23,638 bases of DNA from a virus, in IMG/VR virus record IMGVR_UViG_3300046003_003104, positions 1-23,638 of that record; one strand, written 5' to 3'. The notes beneath the pieces are model-generated. The model did no database searches, was not told where the DNA came from, and worked only from the letters and a program-made list of their open reading frames with translations. Positions within the stretch are counted from its first letter, which is position 1; every line of letters starts with the position of its first letter. The translations under genes were made by a program, and so were the position numbers. This document shows, one piece after another, positions 8,601 to 16,200 of the stretch.

Positions 8601-8906
8601 TTTTGTTGTTAAAACTTTTTTACCGTTTATATCAGAACCTTCAATAAAATTTATTGTAGCGCCTTGTTGTTCTTTTACAGTTGATTGATTTTTATCACTA
8701 TCATTTGTTATAGATGTTCTACCTCTTTTTTTTGTTGTTAACTTAACTGATATCGTTAAATCCTCTAATCTAACTGGAATGTTTCTAGATGAATCTGTTT
8801 CACCATAGAAGGCGTTTGGGTCTATAATTTTAGTTCTAGAACCATTATTACCTCCTATTTTTTCACCTAACCTACACCCAATTCTGTTTTGATTTGTATT
8901 ATCCAT
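2670..8906 (-). CDS. Giant baseplate hub protein with two cell-wall hydrolase domains (2078 aa)
   Basis: Probably the central hub and puncturing/lytic protein of the tail. Residues about 130-225 (IKIDFIDVRG, FPYPLFELEIKGYYG, FEISCEFIGYTYAM) resemble the N-terminal barrel of jumbo-phage hub proteins. A matching late segment at about 1600-1655 (NPMIQPMMYFQLNNVPMFHG, then a TGTRI strand) resembles the second tube-like domain of T4 gp27-type hubs. The roughly 1370 residues between them are unassigned. Residues about 1720-1890 look like a DUF2272/NlpC-like fold (QPWSAVFISYVM, HYSYV, SSHCDVLYKID); the usual nucleophile position holds S1766, and H1832 is a candidate catalytic residue. Residues about 1915-2078 match SleB/CwlJ-type cell-wall hydrolases, with E1926 in ICAAENF as the likely catalytic acid and GMADVAQSIYNRL following. 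It overlaps the gp53-like gene by 8 bp. Family calls are from motif memory. Confidence 0.85.
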   Translation of the reverse strand: MDNTNQNRIGCRLGEKIGGNNGSRTKIIDPNAFYGETDSSRNIPVRLEDLTISVKLTTKKRGRTSITNDSDKNQSTVKEQQGATINFIEGSDINGKKVLTTKFTELTTSFETDTFNPETFGITNIDIDFNSSYTPMIKIDFIDVRGSSIFQNEEELLNDSGNKYATFFEFPYPLFELEIKGYYGLPVTYCLHMLKFNSKFNSQTGNFEISCEFIGYTYAMLSDMLIGVLKAIPFTKIGGDKFKKYNENKDPKILNLVELKNKISLIPESIKKAALKSEEAKDINSFKEALEILNNLEAAINSFGLEYTTTKDETTTTITIYDFVIMENLSFSAERQEKYNDFDKTIKELIVQYNNLNIGGAKINEIDLATPIILNDLTKKLLEPESTLTIVEDSKLKDIAALESFKKDLLNYLNTNFTAIASDYVFRLMDLRSRFKLIKDQRELIEKTLNDTNKYLANEIKNSITETLGFNPTVRNMIEVFTCLIEVFMETVYEVSRKAELNQVRKELFTTVFSGKKEGSDYNKDDPNFYPWPAYSEKETQSNNYSDKYLGANTILKNRISDIPELEFIDDLLQAFLTASRLEQSLDLLNAGSGTLFFPVNPLDTKLFNDKAGNPYAVKELQNIEQVKRLMIIRGMIYLSYTNNPLYMSRGENGDIRKMAILEANTMLSAIINPTLKVSLKNLKIDDLVKTFGTINGVDSKLMFYDATDKKYYYDYFFSNGEKTETKVLPINSDLNDYVPIALGNPRIPNTLSNMVDDGILFLTNYNSGVNYTKTVNELTKQEDYGIYVKMFTNVEYATDLTLVDTSIDTNSVIDLINLSTGNIANAGFNSFGGIFGIQDFGKITFGPENAPENTPAMYIFYRNDSKNRNGLADSRAQSASINGFKNNNSVFDGVWKRNTLIPTPNDYSEFMKTKKNGRLIHESVGSSRFKAIDINTAPNNISYPYIQQLTSIVQTFKIGGLATGFSLFGSKWYYLQKNAECTYNDNLRKLNVEKYAKALLFLNTLPFNISYDNYDPFGSLEIKHLFDIKGGFVHAPRFWVAYVGAVLWWLSEEDPIIVDGKIVGGGRGIKDPVIWKKTCGVNASSFKAPAPGYYFPRIIDENIIIENDSVIRALPEQVKNEFQKVFFDFVNGTSVYVSWETIYNGLEITNQTPTEFCGFLDRMRYKTTETTPNGQTGFLGYDGTNNNYNFYSDKIIDNLINYDNYNIITTLAEGASFSALDKHQFLLELNGGSDVGKALIKAFDEEIIIANTGYGIWLGKDRINVRGDGDINSGEDLDLLRRPIGISEGFFKEYYETYISVISNAVSGLTLTNQVENEINQVFGTNNKDDVKLMLYRHCKNIYDKWLGGITDESNIIFQCGDNNRDGSNRKKIDAAMAKKYNPLSSSPRLIDSFRFVTRSFKDIGNELYIDPTPLGETISDFPNTSATGVISGLLSDNKFEFLALPTFINYRDDEMLQSVFTPFAYDEAITTCGPTFVCVYTGQKSNKLDLKSGKYPNDGFDIRCDKDGNPDVSIPSDYAEPLNDNEDPVSVFVVNYSQQNQNIFKDITLDQSEFTESEESLKIVQDISTKGFENNPSIGGQNMYNIYAVRSYSAEIEMLGNPMIQPMMYFQLNNVPMFHGAYMIIKTRHNIKPNYMSTWFTGTRIKSIESPIIDIAEAYMSLIETLDLSTAGKSKASNVRATEGKNYVTDFYSDLKSSIPSDKTIIGVPLQNPKVLTQTAENEITAWKNGTLDEKDAVTILKKYADKTPGVGAQEYSSNAQPWSAVFISYVMLAGDPNFMKSTLHYSYVSSAMKGVNGYEAFPLKSGLKIKPEVGCLFCKPRSGAYTSSHCDVLYKIDGNTAFLVGGNLSDSIKTFKIGLFDGYITDSSDVKDYILIILKTNNKYYNKKNIIGVADFNTGGENEKTVVGPTADYWSLVAICAAENFKENQQGMADVAQSIYNRLNTPGKPYGNSIKEIITAPKQYEPTFKNISDWKKINSKATSIVALRNSKNISAINAEEYINNSVEGINNTQYRQNSLDFVGTRTEFLANAPTSSQAKGVVQRTPDKTNNAFYWRYAGIALINSQPIAGPNFLV

Positions 8907-9216
8907 ACAATTGTTTATATCTTGTAACTTGTGTTATATAACGACTAACAGCTTCACTAAAAGGATATGGTACCCTAATAAGTGCTCCATCTGGTATATT
9001 AAACTCTAACCCACCAAATTGTGGGTTAGCTTGCATAATTAACCATCCGCTGTATGGGTTATTATAATAATCATTACTTATTATGTCAAGTCTACTTTGT
9101 CCTTTTTTATAAACAACTGACTTATCATTACTGGATTGTGGTATTATTATACCAGCTACAGGTTCTATTTCTGAACCAACTCTGAATGGTTTATACCTAT
9201 CGTAATACTGTGCCAT
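8899..9216 (-). CDS. gp53-like baseplate wedge protein with LysM-like fold (105 aa)
   Basis: A short protein whose middle (YKKGQSRLDIISNDYYNNPY, then GWLIMQANPQ) follows the LysM-like pattern of T4 gp53-type baseplate wedge proteins: a hydrophobic turn, a repeated Tyr/Asn segment, a Trp and an Ala-Asn pair. The C-terminal half reads IPDGALIRVPYPF and ends in a Tyr-rich helix. In T4, gp53 helps join wedges around the hub. Its position between the large gp48/gp54-like protein (3-bp gap) and the hub (8-bp overlap) fits a baseplate role and tight co-translation. It is shorter than T4 gp53 (about 196 aa), matching only the LysM-like core. The start ATG has no plausible rival. Confidence 0.78.
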   Translation of the reverse strand: MAQYYDRYKPFRVGSEIEPVAGIIIPQSSNDKSVVYKKGQSRLDIISNDYYNNPYSGWLIMQANPQFGGLEFNIPDGALIRVPYPFSEAVSRYITQVTRYKQLYG

Positions 9217-9219
9217 GTT

Positions 9220-12200
9220 TTATAGTTTTATATTTATTTTATATAGTTCATTACCGTCTTTAATCAACGATACATAGAAATTTTCTTTAAGTAAATTATC
9301 TTTTATACCCTGTTCAGCGTCGCTAATCCCTTCACCTTTTATTGGTACAACAAATTTAGAATCATCTGAAAAATCGTTTAACGTGAAAAATTTAACAAAT
9401 TTATCTTTTGTCATAAAATTTTCGTACATTTCGTTTGAGTTGACATCTTTAACTTTAATTTTATAGTTTCCATAACCGCTTTCTAGTTTTTCAACAGCTT
9501 CTTCAGCACCACCTTCCAATTCTGGCAAATATGTTAATTTAATAGGTAATAACCAATTACTATCAGTTTTAACTATATTAGCTTGGTCACATGTCATATT
9601 TGTTATTATAATATATGTTGAACCTGTGCTTGGTGGTTCATCAGTTATATTGTCAATACCAAAGTTTACAAATTCTTCTTCACTTATCTGGTCAATAGAT
9701 AAAGCCTCTGATGCTAAAATTTCTTCACTAATGATTTTTTCTTCTATATTATCAAGATAATTTAAATTACCATCAGCAATATGGTAACCAAATTCTGAAG
9801 TTTCAACACCGTCCTTTACAGTTACGGTCGCATACATATCTTTAGAGATATAATCAGCTCTAGGGTCGTAAACATGTGTATTGGCAAAATAGTTAAAAGA
9901 TAACGCATTTTGTAATTTATTTATTGGCCCCATAAGACTTGAACCGCCTAGGAAACTAAACGACATATCAACGTTAGCAATCATTGGTTGGACACCAATA
10001 CCTTCTGGGTTAAGGTCCCAAACCAAAGGCTCATAACTAATATTAACACTATCTATAGCAATTTTGGTGTTATAAAAATCACCGATTCTAAGAATACATA
10101 TAGGTGGTCTACCAAACGCTAAATTATTTGCACCTTGTTTTTCTAAGGTAGGTCCTTGTCTAGTACATTGTAACAAGAAAGTAAGCCTTGAATTCAAACC
10201 TTCAGGTGTTGTTGAATGGAAAGCTGGGTGAAAATATCTAATTTTTTCTCTAATAGAATCAAACACAAATTTATTACCAGGTATAACATCACCGTTTTCA
10301 TCTTCATAATCAGATACCATTCTTTCAAAATAATCACATTCAGAGTAAAATTTATTGGTAATTTCTTTACGAATTCTAACATTTTCTCCAGTATTAAATG
10401 GTGGTTTATCAAAAGGTAATAAACTTTTTTCTTTTTCGGCTTTTAATGTGGAATCAAAAGTAACACTAATTTCAACCCTTCTAGCTATTTTACACGCATC
10501 AAAATCAACTGGAGGGTTAGGGTTTTCACTTGATTCAACAATACAACCTGGTGTGTCGCTTTCTTTTAAGGCTACAGCGTCCAACAATTTAAACCTTTTT
10601 TCAAGTACATCTTTACTAACACCTAATTGTCCACCCCATTCTTCGATTAATTTTTCTCTTAAAAGTTTAGCTCTTTCTTCAGCTAATTTTGTATTTGAAT
10701 TTGGGTTACCTTGAGGACTTGCAAAACCTTTAAAGTTAACAACAGCCCAAGGGTATTCTTTTAAAAAAGTAACCATGTCATCACCATATGCTGAGTCGTT
10801 AAAACCAAATGCCGCGTTTTCTTTGTTAATAACAAATGTTGGAAAATCTGCTGTACTATTTCTGCCAGAGTTCAACCCATAGTCGAATCTATCTGGCCAT
10901 TCAACAGTTTTACCATTAACATCTTTTTGTGTTACGTCAGCTTTAATTAAAAATAATCCACAAAGAAAACCGTTAGGGTTTTGTTCATAATCAATATTAC
11001 TACCATCACCACATTTTGCATCTTCATACTCAGGATTATATATTTTAACGTCATTTGGATAATAAACGCTCATGGTGTCTGGTGTAGGTGGGTTTTTAGG
11101 TTCTTGTTTTATTTGTGGCTTTTCTATTATTCTTGGTTTAATCTCTTCTAATTGTGTTTTAGTTAATTTATCAGACCATCTTTTATCAATATCAACACAA
11201 CCAGCAAAAAATGAAGCAATATAATTATCGTCTGGTGAACCACTGGCGTTTTTTCTAGCATTAAAAGCATTAAAATAACTTGGGTGGTCTACAATTATTT
11301 TAAAAGATAATTGACCTGTTCTTTTTGTATTATTGTATGTATAAATTGGTTCTCCTCTACCTATAAAATTGGTTTCTTCCCAATTAACAGAATTATTTTC
11401 ACTAAATTGTATATCATATGGTGGGAACCACATAATTCTACCTTTTTCCCCTGAAACTAAATCACCTGGACCTATTTCACAAGGTGCTAAAGCTAAAAGG
11501 TTGTCTTTCCACGCAAGGTTTTCAATACTAAACATAAATTTCTTTGGGTCGTCTGGTGAATCATCAGAATATGGTCCTATTTTAACAAAAGGTCCATCCA
11601 ACACACTTCCTTTTGTTCTAAATCTATAAGGTGCAAGCTTATCATTATATAGTGGTTTATTTCTTATTAGTTTAGAAATAGAGTCATATCTATCAAGTGT
11701 TGTCCAACTTCTACAGTATGTTTCATCAGCTGTTTTATTTTTTTCACCTTTCCAAACACCAGATTCTAAATCAAACATATTTTTAGACATCACAGCACTA
11801 CCTTTAGAAAAACCGTAACCATTAGCTGTTTGTGTTTGTGTTGAAGTTTTATCCATATCTCCCTTAACACTAACGATAGTTTTCATACCTTTATTGTTAA
11901 ATAATTTTTGAGTTTTAACCAATAAAGATTTTTTATCACCTAATAATTGTCTATCACTACCATCACCAACTGCGTTGACCAAATCACCAAATGGTTCAGA
12001 AACCCAAGAAAATGTAACGTCACTAGGTTGTCTATTGCTGTAATCTTTAAACAAAGCGCTAGAAGCTAAGGTTGGGTCAAAGAAGTCAGCGTTTTCCGTT
12101 TCTGCCTCTCTATTGTAACTAATACTTGGTATTACATCACCTATATTACCAAGTATTTTATTTATATCACCATTAGATGTACCTTCACCACTACTAAAAT

Positions 12201-13419
12201 AATAAGCATATATTTTAGGGTTACTCATTGGCTCACCATCTTTATCAACAAAAGCTGGTGCGTAACCACTTCTAAACGAATTTAAAGTTTCTGAATTTAC
12301 AGATAGGTTTAAAAGCATGCTATTTATAAGTGATTTTACTTGACCTTTACCTGTATTTTCAATCATAGCATTGGCTCTATCTATATTACCAATATCCCCA
12401 TTTTCAGATTGAAAAATTGAACCAGATTCATCCAAATAACTTCTTGGAATTTGAAAACCTAAAACTCTTGTAATACCATTAAGGATTTGACCACCCGTTG
12501 ATTTTGGTACTGTAATTTTATAACTAGGTCTAAAACCAGCTAACTCCCCATCTTTAATAAGCGAATAAATATTTTCTTTTAAATTTAAAGCACCTAATAT
12601 ATCTTGTTGAACATTGAATGCAGCATTGTTTGCCAACGCCAACGCTAATTGTTGTGCACCTATATTACCTAACTTAGTGTCTTTGATAAAACCAGCACCA
12701 CCCAACACTCGACCCAATAGAGACGATTTAAAGTCAAAATTTGGTATAACTGAACCTCCAGCACCCAAACCAACGCCTTGACCGTTTAAAACGCTTCCTA
12801 TTACGTTTATCGCTTGGTCTCCAGCAGTACCTCCTTGATTCAATCCACCAAACACGTCAACATAGTTTCCTAATTGTTGAGAAATATTTAATGGGTTCAA
12901 GGTTATAAAATCAGCAACATCTATTTGACTTCCATAATCTAAATATAAATTCCTAGTTACATTATCAATTCTGTATTGAGCAATTTCTGATTTTCCTTTA
13001 ATACCATATTGTTCAACTTGTGTGTTAGCACCTGTTGGATATTGTGTATTTGTTGGCCAAATAGCCCCAACAAACTCTGGATTTGATAATGCGGGAATAT
13101 AATCAATTTCTTCTAATATATTGGAAACGTTTGGGTCGTTTTGAAATGTATTATAAATAACATTTAAGTCTTTCCATATAATACCATTGGTCTCCAAAGG
13201 TAAACCAATTGGTATAAGGATATTTCCAGTACCAACAGTTGTATCTAAAACTGGTTCACCAATTCTAGGTGAACCGTTTATGTTTGTTGCTATTTGTGGG
13301 TATTGTGGTGATAAATTTAAGTTTAATAAAAAGTCTCTAATTCCACCACCAACAGTTACACTGTTAATAGTATTTTTTGATGTAGGTGTTGGATAACCTG
13401 AGTTGTAGAAAATTGGCAT
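9220..13419 (-). CDS. Large baseplate/tube-cap protein with an inserted OmpA-like domain (1399 aa)
   Basis: First gene of the baseplate unit. Residues about 655-710 (GRIMWFPPYDIQFS, NFIGRGEPIYTYNNTKRTG, LSFKIIVDHP) resemble the conserved core of gp48/gp54-like baseplate tube-cap proteins. A second conserved block lies at about 1100-1190 (PPICILRIGDFYNTKIAIDS, WDLNPEGIGVQPMIANV, FLGGSSLMGP, FNYFANTHVYDPR). Between them, after a Pro/Lys-rich linker (about 745-775), residues about 855-990 look like an OmpA-family C-terminal domain: VNFKGFASPQGN, then NTKLAEERAKLLREKL, then RRVEISV. The N-terminal 300 residues are Gly/Asn-rich with no recognised domain. The likely role is to cap or initiate the tube at the baseplate. 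The start at 13419 is 9 nt after a class B motif. Domain calls are from motif memory. Confidence 0.82.
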   Translation of the reverse strand: MPIFYNSGYPTPTSKNTINSVTVGGGIRDFLLNLNLSPQYPQIATNINGSPRIGEPVLDTTVGTGNILIPIGLPLETNGIIWKDLNVIYNTFQNDPNVSNILEEIDYIPALSNPEFVGAIWPTNTQYPTGANTQVEQYGIKGKSEIAQYRIDNVTRNLYLDYGSQIDVADFITLNPLNISQQLGNYVDVFGGLNQGGTAGDQAINVIGSVLNGQGVGLGAGGSVIPNFDFKSSLLGRVLGGAGFIKDTKLGNIGAQQLALALANNAAFNVQQDILGALNLKENIYSLIKDGELAGFRPSYKITVPKSTGGQILNGITRVLGFQIPRSYLDESGSIFQSENGDIGNIDRANAMIENTGKGQVKSLINSMLLNLSVNSETLNSFRSGYAPAFVDKDGEPMSNPKIYAYYFSSGEGTSNGDINKILGNIGDVIPSISYNREAETENADFFDPTLASSALFKDYSNRQPSDVTFSWVSEPFGDLVNAVGDGSDRQLLGDKKSLLVKTQKLFNNKGMKTIVSVKGDMDKTSTQTQTANGYGFSKGSAVMSKNMFDLESGVWKGEKNKTADETYCRSWTTLDRYDSISKLIRNKPLYNDKLAPYRFRTKGSVLDGPFVKIGPYSDDSPDDPKKFMFSIENLAWKDNLLALAPCEIGPGDLVSGEKGRIMWFPPYDIQFSENNSVNWEETNFIGRGEPIYTYNNTKRTGQLSFKIIVDHPSYFNAFNARKNASGSPDDNYIASFFAGCVDIDKRWSDKLTKTQLEEIKPRIIEKPQIKQEPKNPPTPDTMSVYYPNDVKIYNPEYEDAKCGDGSNIDYEQNPNGFLCGLFLIKADVTQKDVNGKTVEWPDRFDYGLNSGRNSTADFPTFVINKENAAFGFNDSAYGDDMVTFLKEYPWAVVNFKGFASPQGNPNSNTKLAEERAKLLREKLIEEWGGQLGVSKDVLEKRFKLLDAVALKESDTPGCIVESSENPNPPVDFDACKIARRVEISVTFDSTLKAEKEKSLLPFDKPPFNTGENVRIRKEITNKFYSECDYFERMVSDYEDENGDVIPGNKFVFDSIREKIRYFHPAFHSTTPEGLNSRLTFLLQCTRQGPTLEKQGANNLAFGRPPICILRIGDFYNTKIAIDSVNISYEPLVWDLNPEGIGVQPMIANVDMSFSFLGGSSLMGPINKLQNALSFNYFANTHVYDPRADYISKDMYATVTVKDGVETSEFGYHIADGNLNYLDNIEEKIISEEILASEALSIDQISEEEFVNFGIDNITDEPPSTGSTYIIITNMTCDQANIVKTDSNWLLPIKLTYLPELEGGAEEAVEKLESGYGNYKIKVKDVNSNEMYENFMTKDKFVKFFTLNDFSDDSKFVVPIKGEGISDAEQGIKDNLLKENFYVSLIKDGNELYKINIKL

Positions 13420-13428
13420 AATATTTCT

Positions 13429-13443
13429 TTTATATATAAATAT
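13429..13443 (-). promoter_or_regulatory. Class B (putative late) promoter motif before the baseplate unit
   Basis: The minus strand reads ATATTTAT ATA TAAA, 9 nt before the ATG of the 1399-aa gene and about 50 bp after the terminator at 13494-13515. The leader would be very short, as at 17136 and 19428. Confidence 0.5.
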
Positions 13444-13493
13444 TAAACTACCAAAAAAATTATAAAAATAAATGGTTGAAGTTGTTATAAAAC

Positions 13494-13515
13494 AAAAAAA
13501 GACACTATTAGTGCC
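13494..13515 (-). terminator. Intrinsic terminator after the tape measure unit
   Basis: On the minus strand GGCACT-AAT-AGTGTC forms a 6-bp stem (one G-U pair) with a 3-nt loop, followed immediately by seven Ts (13494-13500). The short stem makes it weaker than the other terminators here, but stem and T-run together are convincing. Confidence 0.7.
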
Positions 13516-13518
13516 AAT

Positions 13519-13580
13519 TTTTATTTATTATTATTATAATTTATATTTTATTTATTATTAATATATTTTATTTATTATTA
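13519..13580. repeat. Three copies of a 15-bp A/T-only repeat
   Basis: TTTTATTTATTATTA occurs perfectly at 13519-13533, 13546-13560 and 13566-13580. TTTTATAA-type repeats follow at about 13580-13606. The stretch contains almost no G or C and lies in the 271-bp gap between the tape measure and the baseplate unit. It holds no open frame with a usable start codon. It may be simple-sequence drift, a flexible or bent region, or part of a transcript leader. Confidence 0.7.
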
Positions 13581-13607
13581 TTTTATAATTTTATAATTTT
13601 ATATATA

Positions 13608-13638
13608 CAAAAATACGGTTTTTTTTCCACAAAGTCAA
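13608..13638 (-). promoter_or_regulatory. Possible host-type promoter in the tape measure/baseplate gap
   Basis: Minus-strand TATTTTTG (13608-13615) fits TAnnTTTG, and TTG inside CTTGAC (13636-13638) lies exactly 20 bp upstream. The CTTGACTTT start is the same as in the proximal ssDNA-binding promoter. The TTAG extension is missing. Transcription would start near 13602 and meet the terminator about 90 nt later, before any gene. Confidence 0.45.
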
Positions 13639-13690
13639 GTTTTTATAAAAATAATTTATAAGTTATTGAAAATCAATTAATTATTTTTTA

Positions 13691-16198
13691 TTAACCTTTA
13701 TGCTTACCACCATTATCATTTTTTTCTAATTGAGATTGGACAATCCTGGTAATTGATGCTCTAAATTCTTGACTTTTAATTAATTCTTGACCAATATTTG
13801 AACCATCTGGTAAAGTAACTTTTATTTCTCCAGATATCTTTAATTCACCAAATTCAATTTTACTACTAGAGCTTTTATTAGAACTTCCGCTACCACCCAT
13901 TAATCCACCCATTAATCCACTAGTTAGCAAACCTAACGGACTTGCCAACATACCAAATTTCAAAATTTGCGCTAAATCTTTGTTACCGTTTTTATTGGTT
14001 CCAGCTACCATTGTTGAATCATCAACCTTTGTGAATTTATCGTCTTTATTAAATTGAACAATACCATCATCCATACTTTGTGTGTTTTGATTAGCTTCAT
14101 CTTGGTTAAAATAATCTCCACCATATTTACCTATCGCACCACCAGCCAAAGCACCACCACCAACAGCGGCCGCTGTTATAGCTAACGAAGCACCAGCGGT
14201 GAAAGGCGCTAAAGCAAGTCCTAATAAAGCACCACCTATAGCCAGTCCAGTACCCCAATTATCACCAGCTTTTGTTGATTTTCTACCACTAGCTTCAGTC
14301 GCTTTTTTACCTAAATATTTTCCAGCCATACCACCAGCAACACCAGCAGCTGCTACTGCCATTAAAGGACCAGCCGTTTTAGCAAAACCTTTTGCTAAAG
14401 AAGAAATTGTTCCACCTCCACCTCCACCAACTAAAAATCCTTGAGACAAAGCAATACCATTTAAAACCCACTTAGCGATATCAAATAAAGCCATAACACC
14501 TTTACCAGCTAACCAAGCCGCAAATATACCCTGAGGTCCTATCGCTACGGCAATTTCAGCTAAACCCTTAAACCATGTAGCGGCTGTTGTAATCCAGCTA
14601 CCAAGTGTTACACCTAATGATTTTAATTCTTTTTTAAAATCCGTACCCTTATCACCCATTAACTCTTCAACAAATGGTTTTAAAACTCCTGTGATACCTT
14701 CAACAATTGGCATCATATAAGTTTTAACCATGTTAATAAGATTTGTCATTTGCTCATCAAAACTTTTTGCGGCCAATGCTCTTTCTTCTAGAGTTTTTTT
14801 CTCTTTGACTTGTTTTTCAATCAATGATTTACCAGCAGCGCCTAATTGATTTAAGAATTTCTTTTCACCATCTATAGTAATATAAGCTTTTCCGTTTTTA
14901 TCAAATTCTGCTGTATTCGCTAAAAATTCTCTTGCCTCATCATTCATAGTGAATGATACTTGGCTTTTAATTTTAGTAAACTTTGCAGCGTTCATCCCAG
15001 CTGTTACTAGGGAATCATATTCCATACCAGTTTGTTGAGCAATTATTTTAAGTCTATGCATTTCCATAGTTGCCAATTCAAACTTACCAGTCTTTTTGTT
15101 AAAATTAGCCGACTCAGCAGCTGCGTTAGCTATTTCCTCAGTTAATCCAGCCATATCATTACGAGCCATATACATAAGCTTGAAAGGGTCCCCAAGCTTA
15201 GCAAACGCACCACCCATAACATTAAATTGGGCAGCTGTTTCAACAGCACCTTCAACATTCCAAAGTTTTTCAGCAAATCCGCTGGCAAAGTCCATACCAA
15301 CACCTAGTTTAGCTGATAATTCACTCATTTTCACTAACCCTTTAACACCATCTTTAAACCTAAATTTATTAAGCATTTTGGTATTTTGAGCTATATTTTT
15401 AATAACCTTAGCTGAGTTTAAACCCATGGAAGAACTTCTATTAGCCGCTTCTTCCATAGCATCTTTGGTTCTAACAGCTGAAACTCCTTGCGCTTCAAAA
15501 TCTGCTGCCATTTGACCTGTTGCTTCAGCACCTAAAGATGTTCCTTCAGCAATTTGAGACAACGCAACCAAACCTTCTTTACCTAAAGATACGTTTCTAC
15601 CAATATTTTCAGAATATTGAGCTTGCATTTCGGCCAACTCTTTAATACCCATTCCAAGTTTTTGAGTATCTTCTGCCGCTAGTTTTATATTATTTCTAAA
15701 ACTCTCACTTTGAGAACCAATTAAACCCATTTGAAGACCAGCACTTCTAATAGCTTTATCCATTTCAAACAAACCTTTAAGTTTGTTTGTAATATTACCA
15801 ATCATTGAAGGTATTTTATCTAAATTAGCAGCCGCTTTAGCTGAAGAAGCCAAAATTTGACCTCCTAGCATATCCCATTTTTTGGCTTCTTTAACAATTT
15901 CAGTATAGTACTGTTTTGTTTTTTTAATTCGACCCATCTCCGAGTCAATCAAATGTATCCTAGCTTTTGTTAATTTAAGCTGTTCTTTATCCTCATCAGT
16001 AACAGCGTTGGCTAATCTTTCTTCTTCTTCTTTTAATTTATTTAGATTTTCTTGAGCTGTTTTTAAGTCTTTTTGTAGACTCTTAATCTTTTTAATACCT
16101 TCAATATAACCTTCTAAACCACTATTTATATCTTCTTGTATCCTAGCGTAATCCCTAGCATTATTTAATGCGTCATAATCAAATCCATCAAAAGCCAT
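13691..16198 (-). CDS. Tail tape measure protein (835 aa)
   Basis: The ruler that sets tail length and fills the tube lumen before DNA ejection. Residues about 30-110 form a charged coiled coil rich in Lys/Glu. Residues about 110-500 are helical, with many Ala, Lys and Met. Residues about 545-705 hold hydrophobic, Gly/Ala-rich membrane-like segments (IFAAWLAGKGVMALF, GGGGGG linker, GLAIGGALLGLALAPF, ITAAAVGGGALAGGAIG), typical of tape measures. The C-terminal 60 residues return to a beta-like segment (KIEFGELKISGEIKVTL). Its place after the tail chaperone and before the baseplate genes is the usual one. Tail length scales with ruler length, about 0.15 nm per residue if fully helical, suggesting about 125 nm. 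That estimate is inference. The start follows the 308-aa gene's stop by 2 bp. Confidence 0.88.
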   Translation of the reverse strand: MAFDGFDYDALNNARDYARIQEDINSGLEGYIEGIKKIKSLQKDLKTAQENLNKLKEEEERLANAVTDEDKEQLKLTKARIHLIDSEMGRIKKTKQYYTEIVKEAKKWDMLGGQILASSAKAAANLDKIPSMIGNITNKLKGLFEMDKAIRSAGLQMGLIGSQSESFRNNIKLAAEDTQKLGMGIKELAEMQAQYSENIGRNVSLGKEGLVALSQIAEGTSLGAEATGQMAADFEAQGVSAVRTKDAMEEAANRSSSMGLNSAKVIKNIAQNTKMLNKFRFKDGVKGLVKMSELSAKLGVGMDFASGFAEKLWNVEGAVETAAQFNVMGGAFAKLGDPFKLMYMARNDMAGLTEEIANAAAESANFNKKTGKFELATMEMHRLKIIAQQTGMEYDSLVTAGMNAAKFTKIKSQVSFTMNDEAREFLANTAEFDKNGKAYITIDGEKKFLNQLGAAGKSLIEKQVKEKKTLEERALAAKSFDEQMTNLINMVKTYMMPIVEGITGVLKPFVEELMGDKGTDFKKELKSLGVTLGSWITTAATWFKGLAEIAVAIGPQGIFAAWLAGKGVMALFDIAKWVLNGIALSQGFLVGGGGGGTISSLAKGFAKTAGPLMAVAAAGVAGGMAGKYLGKKATEASGRKSTKAGDNWGTGLAIGGALLGLALAPFTAGASLAITAAAVGGGALAGGAIGKYGGDYFNQDEANQNTQSMDDGIVQFNKDDKFTKVDDSTMVAGTNKNGNKDLAQILKFGMLASPLGLLTSGLMGGLMGGSGSSNKSSSSKIEFGELKISGEIKVTLPDGSNIGQELIKSQEFRASITRIVQSQLEKNDNGGKHKG

Positions 16199-16200
16199 AA

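Noticed and set aside
10194-10714. Several overlapping open frames within the 1399-aa gene
   Set aside because: They lie within the conserved region next to the OmpA-like domain of the baseplate protein, which is clearly the coding frame; no start signals.
14516-14530. A CAAATATA box inside the tape measure gene
   Set aside because: It resembles a class A promoter box on the minus strand but lacks the TTAG extension and lies in coding sequence with no gene to serve.
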